A model generated the notes under the pieces. It was not told the DNA's origin, ran no database searches, and saw only the letters and a program-made list of their open reading frames with translations. Shown in pieces: positions 48,431-56,837 of a stretch of DNA of 64,000 nt. Made by a program: the position numbers and the translations under genes. Each line of letters begins with the position of its first letter. Positions within the stretch are counted from its first letter, which is position 1. Source of the DNA: Bog-532 sp963824545 (GTDB lineage: Bacteria > Actinomycetota > Actinomycetes > Streptosporangiales > Streptosporangiaceae). The DNA is taken from NCBI GenBank assembly GCA_963824545.1, contig CAWGPP010000002.1:186001-250000 (forward strand), in the 5' to 3' direction.

Positions 48431-49894
48431 ATGGCTCAAGGATCATCAAAATTGACATCTGAGCATGGTCTAGACCTTATGACGATGGGTCAGCGGCTCC
48501 GTCACCTGCGCCGTTCGCGAGGCCTGACCCTGGCCGAGCTCGGCGACCGGGTGGGCCGCGCGCCGTCCGCGCTCTCGCTGCTGGAGAACGGCCGCCGTGA
48601 GCCCAAGCTGTCGGTGCTGGAAGACCTGGCCTCCGCGCTGTCGGTGCCGTTGGAGGAGCTGTTGCGGCGGCAGGCCCCGAGCCGCCGGGCGCAGCTGGAG
48701 ATCGCCCTGGAGGAGGCGCAGCGGGATCCCGCCTACGCCGAGTTCGGCCTGCCGCACTTGAAGGTGGGCACCCGGGTGCCCACCGAGGTACTGGAACACC
48801 TGGTGAAGCTGGCCAGCGCGATGCGCGAGCAGCGGTCCCGCCCGCCCGCGACGCCGGAGGAGGCCCGCGCCGCCAACGCCGGGCTGCGTGCGGCCATGCG
48901 CGAGCGGGTCAACTACTTCGAGGACGTCGAACGGGCGGCGGACGGCGCGCTGAAGGCGGGCGGCTACACCGGCGGTGCCCTGTCCCAGGGCATGCTGCTG
49001 TCGGTGGTCAGCCACCACGGTTTCTCGGTCCGGTACGTGCAGGATCTGCCCAACTCCGTGCGGTCCCTGACGGACCTGCGCAACCACCGGATCTACGTCA
49101 GGCAGGAGCCGGTCGGCACCCACTCGCCGCGCGCGGTCCTGCTGCAGGCGCTGGGGCACTTCCTGCTCGGGCACGAGGCGCCGCGGCACTTCGCGGACTT
49201 CCTGCGCCAGCGGGTCGAGAGCAACTACTTCGCGGCGGCGGTGCTGATGCCGGAAAGGCCCGCGCTCCGCTTCCTGGCCGACGCCAAGGAGGCCCGCGAC
49301 CTGGCCGTAGAGGACCTGGTCGATGTGTTCTCCGTGTCATATGAGATGGCGGCGCACCGGTTCACGAACCTGGCCACCCGGCACCTCGGCATGCCCTGCC
49401 ACTTCACCAAGAACGACTCGAGCGGCGTCATCTACAAGGCCTACGAGTGTGACGGGCTCGCGTTCCCGGCCGACCCGGACGGCGCGATCGAGGGCCAGCG
49501 GATGTGCCGCAAGTGGGCCGGCCGCCAGGTGTTCGGCGCGTCCGACCGGTTCTCGCCGTATTGCCAGTACTCGGCCACCCCGTCCGGGACCTTCTTCTGC
49601 GTCTCCCAGGTCGATCCGCGCGCCGACCGCGGCTTCGCCATCACGCTGGGCGTCCCGTACGAGCATTCCCGCTGGTTCCGCGGCCGGGAGACCCCGAAGC
49701 GGCTGCGTTCGACGTGCCCGGACGGCGACTGCTGCAAGCGCCCGCCCGCCGAGCTGGAGGCGCGCTGGGACGGTATGGCCTGGCCCTCGGCGCGCGCGCA
49801 CTCGCACGTGCTGTCCGCGCTGCCGGCCGGGATCTTCCCCGGCGTCGACGACGCCGACGTCTACGAGTTCCTCGACCGGCACGCCGGCGCGTAG
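48431..49894 (+). CDS. ramB: RamB/ScfR-type XRE regulator of acetate and short-chain fatty acid metabolism
   Basis: 487 aa. The HTH lies at about residues 18-75 (GLTLAELGDRVGRAPSALSL, ENGRREPKLSVLEDLASAL). A long linker is followed by an IrrE-like region (LLQALGHFLLGHEAPRHFAD) and a C-terminal Cys-rich sensory domain (MCRKWAGRQVFG, FFCVSQV, CPDGDCCKRP). It is divergent from aceA and has the length and layout of RamB/ScfR regulators, which control glyoxylate-cycle and acetate genes in actinobacteria. The start ATG 48431 is in the AT-rich region. A DasR-like palindrome (48467-48476) lies inside codons 12-16. Confidence 0.9.
   Translation: MAQGSSKLTSEHGLDLMTMGQRLRHLRRSRGLTLAELGDRVGRAPSALSLLENGRREPKLSVLEDLASALSVPLEELLRRQAPSRRAQLEIALEEAQRDPAYAEFGLPHLKVGTRVPTEVLEHLVKLASAMREQRSRPPATPEEARAANAGLRAAMRERVNYFEDVERAADGALKAGGYTGGALSQGMLLSVVSHHGFSVRYVQDLPNSVRSLTDLRNHRIYVRQEPVGTHSPRAVLLQALGHFLLGHEAPRHFADFLRQRVESNYFAAAVLMPERPALRFLADAKEARDLAVEDLVDVFSVSYEMAAHRFTNLATRHLGMPCHFTKNDSSGVIYKAYECDGLAFPADPDGAIEGQRMCRKWAGRQVFGASDRFSPYCQYSATPSGTFFCVSQVDPRADRGFAITLGVPYEHSRWFRGRETPKRLRSTCPDGDCCKRPPAELEARWDGMAWPSARAHSHVLSALPAGIFPGVDDADVYEFLDRHAGA
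48464..48479. promoter_or_regulatory. DasR-like (dre) palindrome inside ramB
   Basis: CATGGTCTAGACCTTA contains GGTCTAGACC, close to the known dre consensus ACTGGTCTAGACCAGT. It lies about 36 nt inside the ramB coding region. The sequence is rare because CTAG is rare in such genomes. Confidence 0.4.
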
Positions 49895-50069
49895 TGCACA
49901 GAGCGGATCTTCAGCCAGCGGGCCGGGCCGGGCCGGACGGGCCGGACGGGCCAGCCAGCCCCGCCTCGCCGCCCACATCGTGTGAGGGCCGCCCAGAACG
50001 TGAGCGGAGTCCTTGTCACGGCCGCCCGGAATCGGGCTCTGCGGCGCTTTTCTCCCTCCCCGAGGTGGT

Positions 50070-50085
50070 GTTACTCTTGGGTAAC
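50070..50085. promoter_or_regulatory. Operator-like palindrome upstream of acyl-CoA dehydrogenase
   Basis: GTTACTCTTGGGTAAC, perfect GTTAC/GTAAC arms with a 6-nt centre, 28 nt before the ATG at 50114. This looks like a TetR-type operator of fatty-acid catabolism. Binding by a specific regulator is not shown by the sequence alone. Confidence 0.5.
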
Positions 50086-50113
50086 TTATCCGGGGCGCGT
50101 CGCGAGGAGCAGC

Positions 50114-51367
50114 ATGGGCAGCGAGCAGGGCACGGCGGACACGGCGGGCCCAGAGAGCGTGTTTTCGCTGGAACTCAGCGAGGATCTGCGCGACATGCGC
50201 AGCTGGGTGCACGAGTTCGCGGCCACCGTGATCAGGCCCGCCGCGGCCGAGTGGGACGAGCGTGAGGAAACCCCGTGGCCGCTTATCGAAGAGGCCTCCA
50301 AGATCGGGCTCTACTCGCTCGATTTCTTCGCGCAGCAGGCGTTCGAGCCGAGCGGGCTCGGCGTCGCCGTCGCCTTCGAGGAGCTGTTCTGGGGCGACGC
50401 CGGCATCGCGCTGTCCCTGGTCGGCAGTTCGCTCGCGGCGGTCTCGCTGGTCAGCAACGGCACCAACGAGCAGATCGGCGAGTGGGCGCCGCAGATGTTC
50501 GGCGTACCCGGCGACGTGAAGCTGGCCGCCTTCTGCTCGTCCGAGCCGGACGCCGGCAGTGACGTCGGGGCCATCCGCACCCGGGCCGTCTATGACGAGG
50601 CCACGGACGAGTGGGTGCTGAACGGCACCAAGACCTGGGCCACCAACGGCGGCATCGCCCACGTGCACATCATCGTCGCCTCGGTCGACCCCGCGCTCGG
50701 CAGCCGCGGGCAGGCCAGCTTCATCGTGCCTCCCGGTACCCGCGGGCTATTCCAGGGCCAGAAGTTCCGCAAGCACGGCATCCGCGCCTCGCACACCGCC
50801 GAGGTGGTCCTGGACGACGTCCGGGTGCCGGGCAACTGCCTGGTCGGCGGCAAGGATCGGCTGGACGCACGGCTGGCCCGGGTCCGTGAGGGCGGCCGCG
50901 CCGGTGAGCAGGCCGCGATGAAAACGTTCGAGGCGTCCCGGCCCGGGGTGGCCTCGATGGCCGTGGGCGTGGGCCGCGCCGCCGTGGAGTTCGCGGCGGA
51001 CTACTCCCGTGACCGGGTGCAATTCGGTCACCCGATCGGCCAGAACCAGGGCGTCGCGTTCATGCTCGCCGACATGCAGGCGTCGGTGGACGCGGCGCGC
51101 CTGCTGACCTGGCGGGCCGCCTGGATGGCCCGGCACAACAAGCCGTTCGACCACGCCGAGGGCTCCATCTGCAAGCTGGTCGCGGGGGAGACCGCGGTGC
51201 GCGTCACCGAGCAGGCGATCCAGATCCTGGGCGGCAACGGCTACACCCGCGAGTACCCGGTCGAGCGCTGGCACCGCGACGCGAAGATCTTCACGATCTT
51301 CGAGGGCACCAGCGAAATCCAGCGGATGATCATCGGCCGCGCCGTGACTGGATTGGACGTACGGTAG
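50114..51367 (+). CDS. Acyl-CoA dehydrogenase
   Basis: 417 aa from ATG 50114 (MGSEQGTADTAGPESVFSLE), with GAGGAGC upstream. ACAD signatures: AFCSSEPDAGSDVGAIRTRA, TWATNGGIAHVHIIVASVD, GHPIGQNQGVAFMLADMQ and the C-terminal ILGGNGYTREYPVERW, IFEGTSEIQRMIIGR. It catalyses FAD-dependent alpha,beta-dehydrogenation of acyl-CoA in the cytosol. The N-terminal frame extends to 49982 but has no proper start there. The 3' end (51287-51366) is duplicated at 62319-62399, marking the left edge of the accessory island. The operator-like palindrome lies just upstream. Confidence 0.93.
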   Translation: MGSEQGTADTAGPESVFSLELSEDLRDMRSWVHEFAATVIRPAAAEWDEREETPWPLIEEASKIGLYSLDFFAQQAFEPSGLGVAVAFEELFWGDAGIALSLVGSSLAAVSLVSNGTNEQIGEWAPQMFGVPGDVKLAAFCSSEPDAGSDVGAIRTRAVYDEATDEWVLNGTKTWATNGGIAHVHIIVASVDPALGSRGQASFIVPPGTRGLFQGQKFRKHGIRASHTAEVVLDDVRVPGNCLVGGKDRLDARLARVREGGRAGEQAAMKTFEASRPGVASMAVGVGRAAVEFAADYSRDRVQFGHPIGQNQGVAFMLADMQASVDAARLLTWRAAWMARHNKPFDHAEGSICKLVAGETAVRVTEQAIQILGGNGYTREYPVERWHRDAKIFTIFEGTSEIQRMIIGRAVTGLDVR

Positions 51368-51540
51368 CGCCGACCTGCGGATATACCTATCGTTGACCCG
51401 GAAGGCGGGCCGTTCCACCCGGGAGTGGGGCGGCCCCTTCTCGTGTGGTGTTTGTCCGAATCGTCCCGGTTATTTCCCGTCGTTTCCGGACCGCGTGCTG
51501 AATCGGTGCTGATACCTGGAGGGCTATGGTCTAGACCAAT
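51287..51540 (+). repeat. Left 254-bp direct repeat flanking the accessory island
   Basis: It contains the last 27 codons of the acyl-CoA dehydrogenase gene, a hairpin, and a 93-bp block with gttatttcccgt, ttccggaccgcgtgctgaat and gctgatacc. The matching copy is at 62319-62572. Three anchors (core ATCTTCACGATCTTCGAGGG; gttatttcccg; GGTCTAGACC) have spacings of 11,031-11,032 bp. Both copies are therefore colinear and nearly equal in length. Confidence 0.8.
51402..51440. terminator. Hairpin after the acyl-CoA dehydrogenase gene
   Basis: Imperfect stem AAGGCGGGCCGTTCCAC / GTGGGGCGGCCCCTT, with a short loop, 35 nt after the TAG. The equivalent hairpin in the right repeat (62435-62470) is perfect. 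Confidence 0.5.
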
Positions 51541-51558
51541 CTGGAATTGGTCTAGACG
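51527..51558. promoter_or_regulatory. Two adjacent DasR-like palindromes at the island edge
   Basis: TGGTCTAGACCA (51527-51538) and TTGGTCTAGACGGT (51547-51560) lie 11 nt apart. The second supplies the TAG that ends the truncated jetD. The arrangement resembles dre sites, but there are no GlcNAc-regulon genes next to it. Confidence 0.45.
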
Positions 51559-52325
51559 GTGGAGGAGACGGTGTCCAGGGCCACTCCGGCGCCTGCCCAG
51601 AGCATGCGTCGGCCTGCCGAGCCCTCGCGTGTGCCTGGCTGGCCATCGTGCCAGGCTAGCGCCCGCAGGATGGCGGCCTGGACCGGGCCGTCGTCGAGCG
51701 CGTGCGCGTGGCCGAGCACGCGGGTGGCGAGGCGGGCGAGTCCGGTCCCCGGGTCGGGCAGGACGGCAAGCACGGCGAGGGTGTCGGCCAGGACCTGCTG
51801 ACGGGCCGATGCGGGCAGCCGCCCCGTCCTCCGCTCGTCGGCAAGCCACGTCGGCAGCCATGAGTGGCGGGCTACGGCGGGATGGGCTCCGGCTTCGGCC
51901 CACAGACCGTTGCTGGCGGCGTCGCGGGCGTTCCTGCTGGCACGGCGGCGGGCTGCTTCGTCGTGCAGTGGCCCGCCTTCGGCCGTCAGGCAGGACGCGA
52001 GCCCGGCGGACAGGCCGCTGGCCCGCAGGAGCGCGTCGAGGCGGGGCAGGCTGATAGTCACCAATCCGGCCTTGTGCACGGACCACTCCAGGAAGTCGGC
52101 CATGGCGGCGGCCTCGGGGCCGCTCAGGGCCGTCAGGTCAATGCGAAGCCGCTGCCGCGACAAATCCTTCTCCCATTCTGCGCGCACCGTCCGGGTCAGC
52201 CAGCGCCACGACGGCGCACTGAGCGTCGCGCGGATCCGGGAGGCCCTCTGCTCATCGACGTGCTCGGGAGCCGACAGTTCGCCGGGGGCCGCGGTTCCGT
52301 CTGGCACGCCGGCCTCAGCGCTCAT
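51552..52325 (-). pseudogene. Wadjet JetD-like (TIGR02679) protein, C-terminally truncated
   Basis: 257 aa from ATG 52325, whose ATG overlaps the TGA of jetC (ATGA). It matches the TIGR02679/DUF3323 N-terminal region: ARDAASNGLWAEAG, VLGHAHALDDGPVQAAILRA, RRMLWAGAGVALDTVSSTV. The family's C-terminal Toprim-like (DUF2399) nuclease region is missing, as family members continue 'DtvSstVL.LGL' at this point. The stop TAG is contributed by the GTCTAGAC palindrome at the island edge. JetD is the DNA-cleaving subunit of Wadjet; without its C-terminus this copy should be dead. Confidence 0.75.
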
Positions 52326-52512
52326 CCGAAGAGCCCGTCCGGCTCATGGCCGTCGCCCGGCAGCGTTCCGGGATCGAGCATCCTGTGCGGTGTCCTGCCA
52401 TCCCAGATGGTGCGGGTCCCGGCCACCGCGTCAGCGCTGCCGACGAGGTGGTAGACGGCCAAGCCGTCGAGCTGGCGGTAGAAGCCCTGCTCGCTCTCGC
52501 TAGTCGCGACTA
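52322..52512 (-). pseudogene. Wadjet JetC-like (TIGR02680) 3' fragment, cut off by an insertion
   Basis: The fragment reads ALVATSESEQGFYRQLDGLA, VYHLVGSADAVAGTRTIWDG and ends DGHEPDGLFG, TGA at 52322. It is the C-terminus of the SMC-like ATPase, which in the intact family directly follows the Walker B region. The rest of jetC lies on the far side of the 2-kb insertion (54515-56837). It overlaps the jetD start by four bases. Confidence 0.75.
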
Positions 52513-52666
52513 GTGCAGCTCCGCAGAAGTCCTTGAGGGGGTCGTGGCGTTATGCCGGGTGGCCGCCAGTCGCACTGGGTCAGTCAGAGACACGCGCCTG
52601 CCGTAGTCGCGGGTCCTGTGCTAAGAACATTGTGCTTTCGCGGCGCGAAGTAGCACGCTGGGCGGC

Positions 52667-52867
52667 ATGGCGGAACTCAGCACAGGCGGTGTCAGGGTCA
52701 AGATCGAGATCTGGTACGACCGCGCAAGCCGCAAGATCACCTTTAGCAACGTTGACCAGGACTTCGGCCCCAAGGGGCTGATCGGCAGCTTCATTCCGGG
52801 ATCGGCTGCGGAAAGGCGCGCGCAAGAACTGCTGGAGCGCCACGGGAAGCTGCCGCCGCCTGCCTGA
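52667..52867 (+). CDS. Small protein carried by the insertion element
   Basis: 66 aa (MAELSTGGVRVKIEIWYDRA, then FGPKGLIGSFIPGSAAERRA). It has a beta-strand-rich start, an acidic middle and a C-terminal helix (AQELLERHGKLPPPA). It lies between the outer left inverted repeat and the inner IS630. I do not recognise it; a passenger or antitoxin-like role cannot be decided. Confidence 0.45.
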   Translation: MAELSTGGVRVKIEIWYDRASRKITFSNVDQDFGPKGLIGSFIPGSAAERRAQELLERHGKLPPPA

Positions 52868-52899
52868 GATCCCCATGGGCTTTTGACTGGTCGTTGCCG

Positions 52900-54042
52900 T
52901 TACGCGGCCTGCGGGAGGGTTTGAGTGGCAGCCGGCTGGGCGGTGATCTGGGCTGGGTGCTGGCTGCTGTGGCGGGCGCGGTACCGCGCGTGGTCGTCGC
53001 GGGCGTCGTAGGCCCAGGTCCAGGGTTTCGCGGTCTGGTTGTAGCGGATCGCGAAGCTGGTGGTCTTCTCGGTGAGGTCGGTGCGGGAGGTGAACTCGCC
53101 GCGGCGCAGCAGGCCGCGGGTCAGCACGGAGAACCACAGTTCGGCCATGTCCAGCCATGATGCGTGTTTCGGGGTGCAGGTGACGGTGATCCGGGGGTGC
53201 GCGGCGATCCAGGCGCGGGTGGCCCTGGAGGTGTGGCTGGATCCGTTGTCCATGATGAGGTGGATGTTCAGGCGCGGGTCTGTGCACTGGTCCAGGCGGT
53301 GCAGGAAGCCGGTGAAGGTGACCGAGTCGTTGCGGGCAATCGGCTCGGTGACCACCTGGCCGGTGGCGACATGCAGCGCGGCGATGATGGAGACGGTGCC
53401 GTTGCGGACGTACTCGAACTCCCGGCGGCCCGGGCGGCCCGGCCGCGGCGGCCTCTCGGGGTACTTGCGGTACTTGGCCTGGATCCCGGTTTTCTCGTCG
53501 ATGCAGATCACCACGGTGTCCGGCGGCGGGCGCAGGTACACGTCGCATACCGCGGCGGCCTGCGCCCAGAACTGGCCGTCATCGGCCCGGTTCAGCCAGC
53601 CGCGGACCCGGTGCGGCCGCAGTTCCAGGTCAGCCAGGATCCGGCCGGCCTGGGAAGCGGAGATGCCGGTGCCGGCCAGCTGCCCGGCGATCAGCGCATG
53701 CGTCCACGCCGGGTTTCCCTCCGGCGGGACCGAGGTGGCAGCAGCGACGATCCGCAGCCTGACGCCGGGCCCGTAGACCTCGGGCCTGCCGCTGCGCGGC
53801 AGGTCAGACAGGGCGGGCATGCCGCCGTGCACGAACCGCCGCCGCCAGGTACGCACCGTGTTCACCGCGCAGCCCAGCTCCGCGGCGATCCGCGCGTTCG
53901 GCCGGCCCGCATAGGCCAGCAGCACGATCCTGGCACGCAGTGCCAGCGCCTGCGGCGCGGACGCCCGCCGCGTGATCGCCTCCAGCCTCGCCTTGCGCCG
54001 CGATCCCAGGACCACGATGTCCTGGCTGGCTGCACGCGCCAT
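52900..54042 (-). CDS. IS630 family transposase
   Basis: 380 aa from ATG 54042 (MARAASQDIVVLGSRRKARL). N-terminal HTH (ARIAAELGCAVNTVRTWRRR). DDE core: VVICIDEKTGIQAKYRKYPE (first Asp), IHLIMDNGSSHTSRATRAWI (second Asp) and FTPKHASWLDMAELWFSVL-like CTPKHASWLDMAELWFSVLT (final Glu). This is a complete catalytic set, so the copy may be active. The inner element is about 1.27 kb, normal for IS630. IS630 usually inserts at TA; no clear TA flanks the inner copy. Confidence 0.9.
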   Translation of the reverse strand: MARAASQDIVVLGSRRKARLEAITRRASAPQALALRARIVLLAYAGRPNARIAAELGCAVNTVRTWRRRFVHGGMPALSDLPRSGRPEVYGPGVRLRIVAAATSVPPEGNPAWTHALIAGQLAGTGISASQAGRILADLELRPHRVRGWLNRADDGQFWAQAAAVCDVYLRPPPDTVVICIDEKTGIQAKYRKYPERPPRPGRPGRREFEYVRNGTVSIIAALHVATGQVVTEPIARNDSVTFTGFLHRLDQCTDPRLNIHLIMDNGSSHTSRATRAWIAAHPRITVTCTPKHASWLDMAELWFSVLTRGLLRRGEFTSRTDLTEKTTSFAIRYNQTAKPWTWAYDARDDHARYRARHSSQHPAQITAQPAATQTLPQAA

Positions 54043-54139
54043 AGTCCCCGCCTCCGGACGATCTGCACGGATCGCCCGAGAATGCCCGCAAGGCGGCGCG
54101 AGCTGGCGGTGACACGCCGGCAGCGGCGACAATAAGCCC

Positions 54140-54510
54140 ATGCCCGTGCCGTCCCGCCGTCTTAAAGAGCTGATCGAGGGCACCGTCGACCACCACGCCT
54201 CCCCAGCGCTGGCCCGCGCTGGAAGAGGTCACCGTCAGCTGGCGCGGCTCCTACGGCTACCTGACCGGCTACCTCAGCGAAGGCGACGACGACACCATCA
54301 AGCTGTGCCGCATCCAGTACCTCGGCGACGACACCGAATGGGCATTCGCGATCTGGCAGGCCAGCAGCGACAGCTACGCCAACGCCGTCCTGCTGACCGG
54401 GCAGCCGACCGGGCACCCGAACCAGGCACTCGACACCGCCTGCACCCTCTACCTCGCCAGCGCCGGCGACCAGCCAGCCGAACCCCTCAAGGACTTACGC
54501 GGCGCTGCAC
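54140..54510 (+). pseudogene. Passenger gene of the insertion element, frameshifted
   Basis: The first frame starts MPVPSRRLKELIEGTVDHHA, then breaks at about 54205. The sensible continuation in another frame is WPALEEVTVSWRGSYGYLTG, YLSEGDDDTIKLCRIQYLGD, TEWAFAIWQASSDSYANAVL and ALDTACTLYLASAG. This resembles small accessory proteins seen beside actinobacterial IS elements (from memory; not checked). The frame runs into the outer inverted repeat without its own stop. Confidence 0.5.
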
Positions 54511-54514
54511 TAGC

Positions 54515-56837
54515 TAGGTCCAGGTCGAGGATGCGGATGATCTCGAACAGGTCGCCGCGGTTATCCTCATCGACTCCGGCGAACACCTCGTCCAGCAGGA
54601 TGAGCCGCGGTGAGCCTGGCTCTGGCTTCCCGCCGGGTCCGGCCGCACGGACCCCGGCCGAGTCGCAGTAGGACGCGGCGGCGGCGAACAGGGGAAGGTG
54701 CAGGCAGACGGCCTTCTCGCCGCCGGACAGCGAGCCGTGCGCCTTGCTAGTTAGCGTCTCCCACGGCTGGTCGGGGCCGCGGCGGAAGCTGATGGTGAAC
54801 CGCCACCACAGGCGGTAGTCCAGGAGCGTCCGCATCTGCTCGGTGTAGTCGGCGTCGGGCGCGGCGCGCACGGCCGCGAGGCGGACCCGGAAGAACTCCT
54901 GCAGGCGCTCCCGCTCAGAGTCCAGCGGCGCGTCCTTGGCCATGAGCGCCACGATCTCCTGCATCCCGGCAGCGTTCTTCTCATCGGGAATCCAGTTGAG
55001 CCGGACCTGGATGCCGCTGCCGGTGGGGTGGGCGGAGATGAGCTGCGACATCTCCCTGATGGCCGTGCGGGCATCACGGACCCGGCTGGTGACCTCACGG
55101 CGCGTTGAGTCGGCGAGGAACTTCCGGAAGAGTTCCGCCTCGTGCTGGGCCAACAACTGCTGGGCCGCGGCGTGCTCGCCGGCGATGACTTCGATCATGT
55201 CCGGCAGCGGCAGGGTGTGCGTGCCGCGGGTGGCCTGGAGGATGAGCAGGCCGTCGCGGTGCTCGTCGCGGACGCTGACCTTCCCGGCGAGGTCGGGCTC
55301 GAGCCGGTGGCGGGTCTCGTTGACGCGGTTGGCCGCGGCCTCGACTTCGGCTGCGTCCCGGCGTGCCTTGTCGCCTACGGCGTCGCGGATCGCCCGGGCC
55401 CAGTCCCGTGCCGCGCGGACCCCGACAGCCATGACGCCGTCCGACGGCACAGGCTGGTCCTCCGGCACGCCGCTGGAAGGCGAGTCGGGCAGCCCGGCGG
55501 TCGCGAACAGGCCGAGGCGGTAGGCGGCGAGGAATGCGGCCGTGGCGGCTGCCCGCACGCCATCGGCGGTGGTCCGCTGCTCTTCCAGCGCGCTCAGGGC
55601 GGCGTTCGCATTTGCGAGAGCGGTGCCGTGCTCGCGGTCTTGGGCCTCGATCGCGGTCTTCTCCTGCTCCAGCCGCTCCTGGCCGGCCGAGAGCTGCTCC
55701 AGTTCGGTGACGATCTGCTGGTAGTCGCTGCCGTAGGCGCTGGTGAGCTCCAACAGCTCGGTTTCCTTCTCGGTCAGCTGCTCCTGCTGGCGGTCTGCCT
55801 CGGCGCGCTCTTTACCGGCGCTCTCCGTGCTAGAGATAGACCGGGCGTGGGCGCCCTGCGCGGCGGACGCGGTCTTGAGCTGGTCAATGCCGGCGCGCAG
55901 CCACCGGTCGGCGGCCGACCGGTAGACTCCGACGGCGCTTGCCAGCGCGTCCGTGTCACAGTCACCGGGAAGGCCGGCACCCAGCAGGCCAGCCTGCAGC
56001 ACGCTGGTACTGGCGCTGGCTGCTCGCGTGCTGTCGTCTCCTCTCCTTCCCGGGTCGCGAGCCTGGCCCGGGCGCCGGCGAGGCCGGTCGAAGCCGTCGT
56101 CACGCCGGCCCGGGCCTCCCGGACGGACGACGCGTCGGGGATCGCTAGGCGCTCTTGCTCGACGGCGGCGCACAGCTCCTGGCACCCGGCGGCGCTGGCG
56201 CGCGCTGATTCCGCGGCGCCTGTCCACGCGGAGGCGAGGGCGTCCGCCTGCCTGGCATAGTCGCGCAGCGGCGTGGCGAGAGATGCTGCCGCGGGCATGG
56301 CATCCGCCTGGCCAGCTAGTTGGGCGAGTGCAGCGGCGAGCGCTGCGGCACTGGCGTGATGGACTGCCTCGTCCGGGCTGGCGGTCGCGGGCGGGGCCAG
56401 GGGGTCGCGGGCGAGGCTGGCGCGGAGATCGGAGGCGGCGAGAGACGTGCGGCCGGCGGCGTCGCGTGCCTGCGTGCGAACTGCCAGGTCCCGCAGGCTG
56501 ATCTGCGGCCGGGCGGTGTCGGACAGCACCGCGGCCACCACCGCGAGCAGGCTGTACCGGCGCCGCGTGAACGGCCGCGGGGTTGCCCTGCTGGTGCGGG
56601 TGCCCCGCTGGCTGCTGGGCTGTGCCGGGACCTTGTGCAGGCGGGCGAACCGTGCCGGGCATCGACCACGAGGGCCCAGCCGCACTTGTCGTCGAACCAC
56701 TTCTGCAGCCACGGCGCATGCGCCACGATGGCGGCAAAGTCAGCGCCGGCGCGCCGGTCGATCAGCGGCCGGGCGAGCAGCACCCGGATCGCCCTTGCCC
56801 GGACCGCCGCGACCTCCTGCGCGCTCACGGTCGCCAT
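54515..56837 (-). pseudogene. JetB-JetC fusion remnant (TIGR02678 N-terminus joined to TIGR02680 SMC-like ATPase)
   Basis: ATG 56837 overlaps the jetA end. Residues 1-65 (VRARAIRVLLARPLIDRRAG, WLQKWFDDKCGWALVVDAR) and, after one lost base near 56655, RFARLHKVPAQPSSQ and PFTRRRYSLLAVVAAVLSDT are JetB (TIGR02678). From about residue 115 the sequence turns into coiled coil of JetC type. After another frame change near 56020 it reaches GSLSGGEKAVCLHLPLFA (ABC signature) and LILLDEVFAGVDEDNRGDLF (Walker B). The last two-thirds of JetB and the ATP-binding N-terminus of JetC are gone. The insertion at 54510 removes the C-terminus. Confidence 0.75.

Larger units (their letters stand above)
52513..54510. 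mobile_element. Nested insertion element in jetC
   Basis: About 2.0 kb, with 32-bp terminal inverted repeats matching at 28 positions: GTGCAGCTCCGCAGAAGTCC on the left and GTGCAGCGCCGCGTAAGTCC read inward from the right. Flanked by TA (52511-52512 and 54511-54512). Inner inverted words CATGGGCTT (52874-52882) and AAGCCCATG (54134-54142) bound an IS630 of about 1.27 kb. The outer part is therefore a smaller, possibly non-autonomous element hit by an IS630. Removing the element and one TA leaves jetC out of frame by four bases. Confidence 0.75.
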
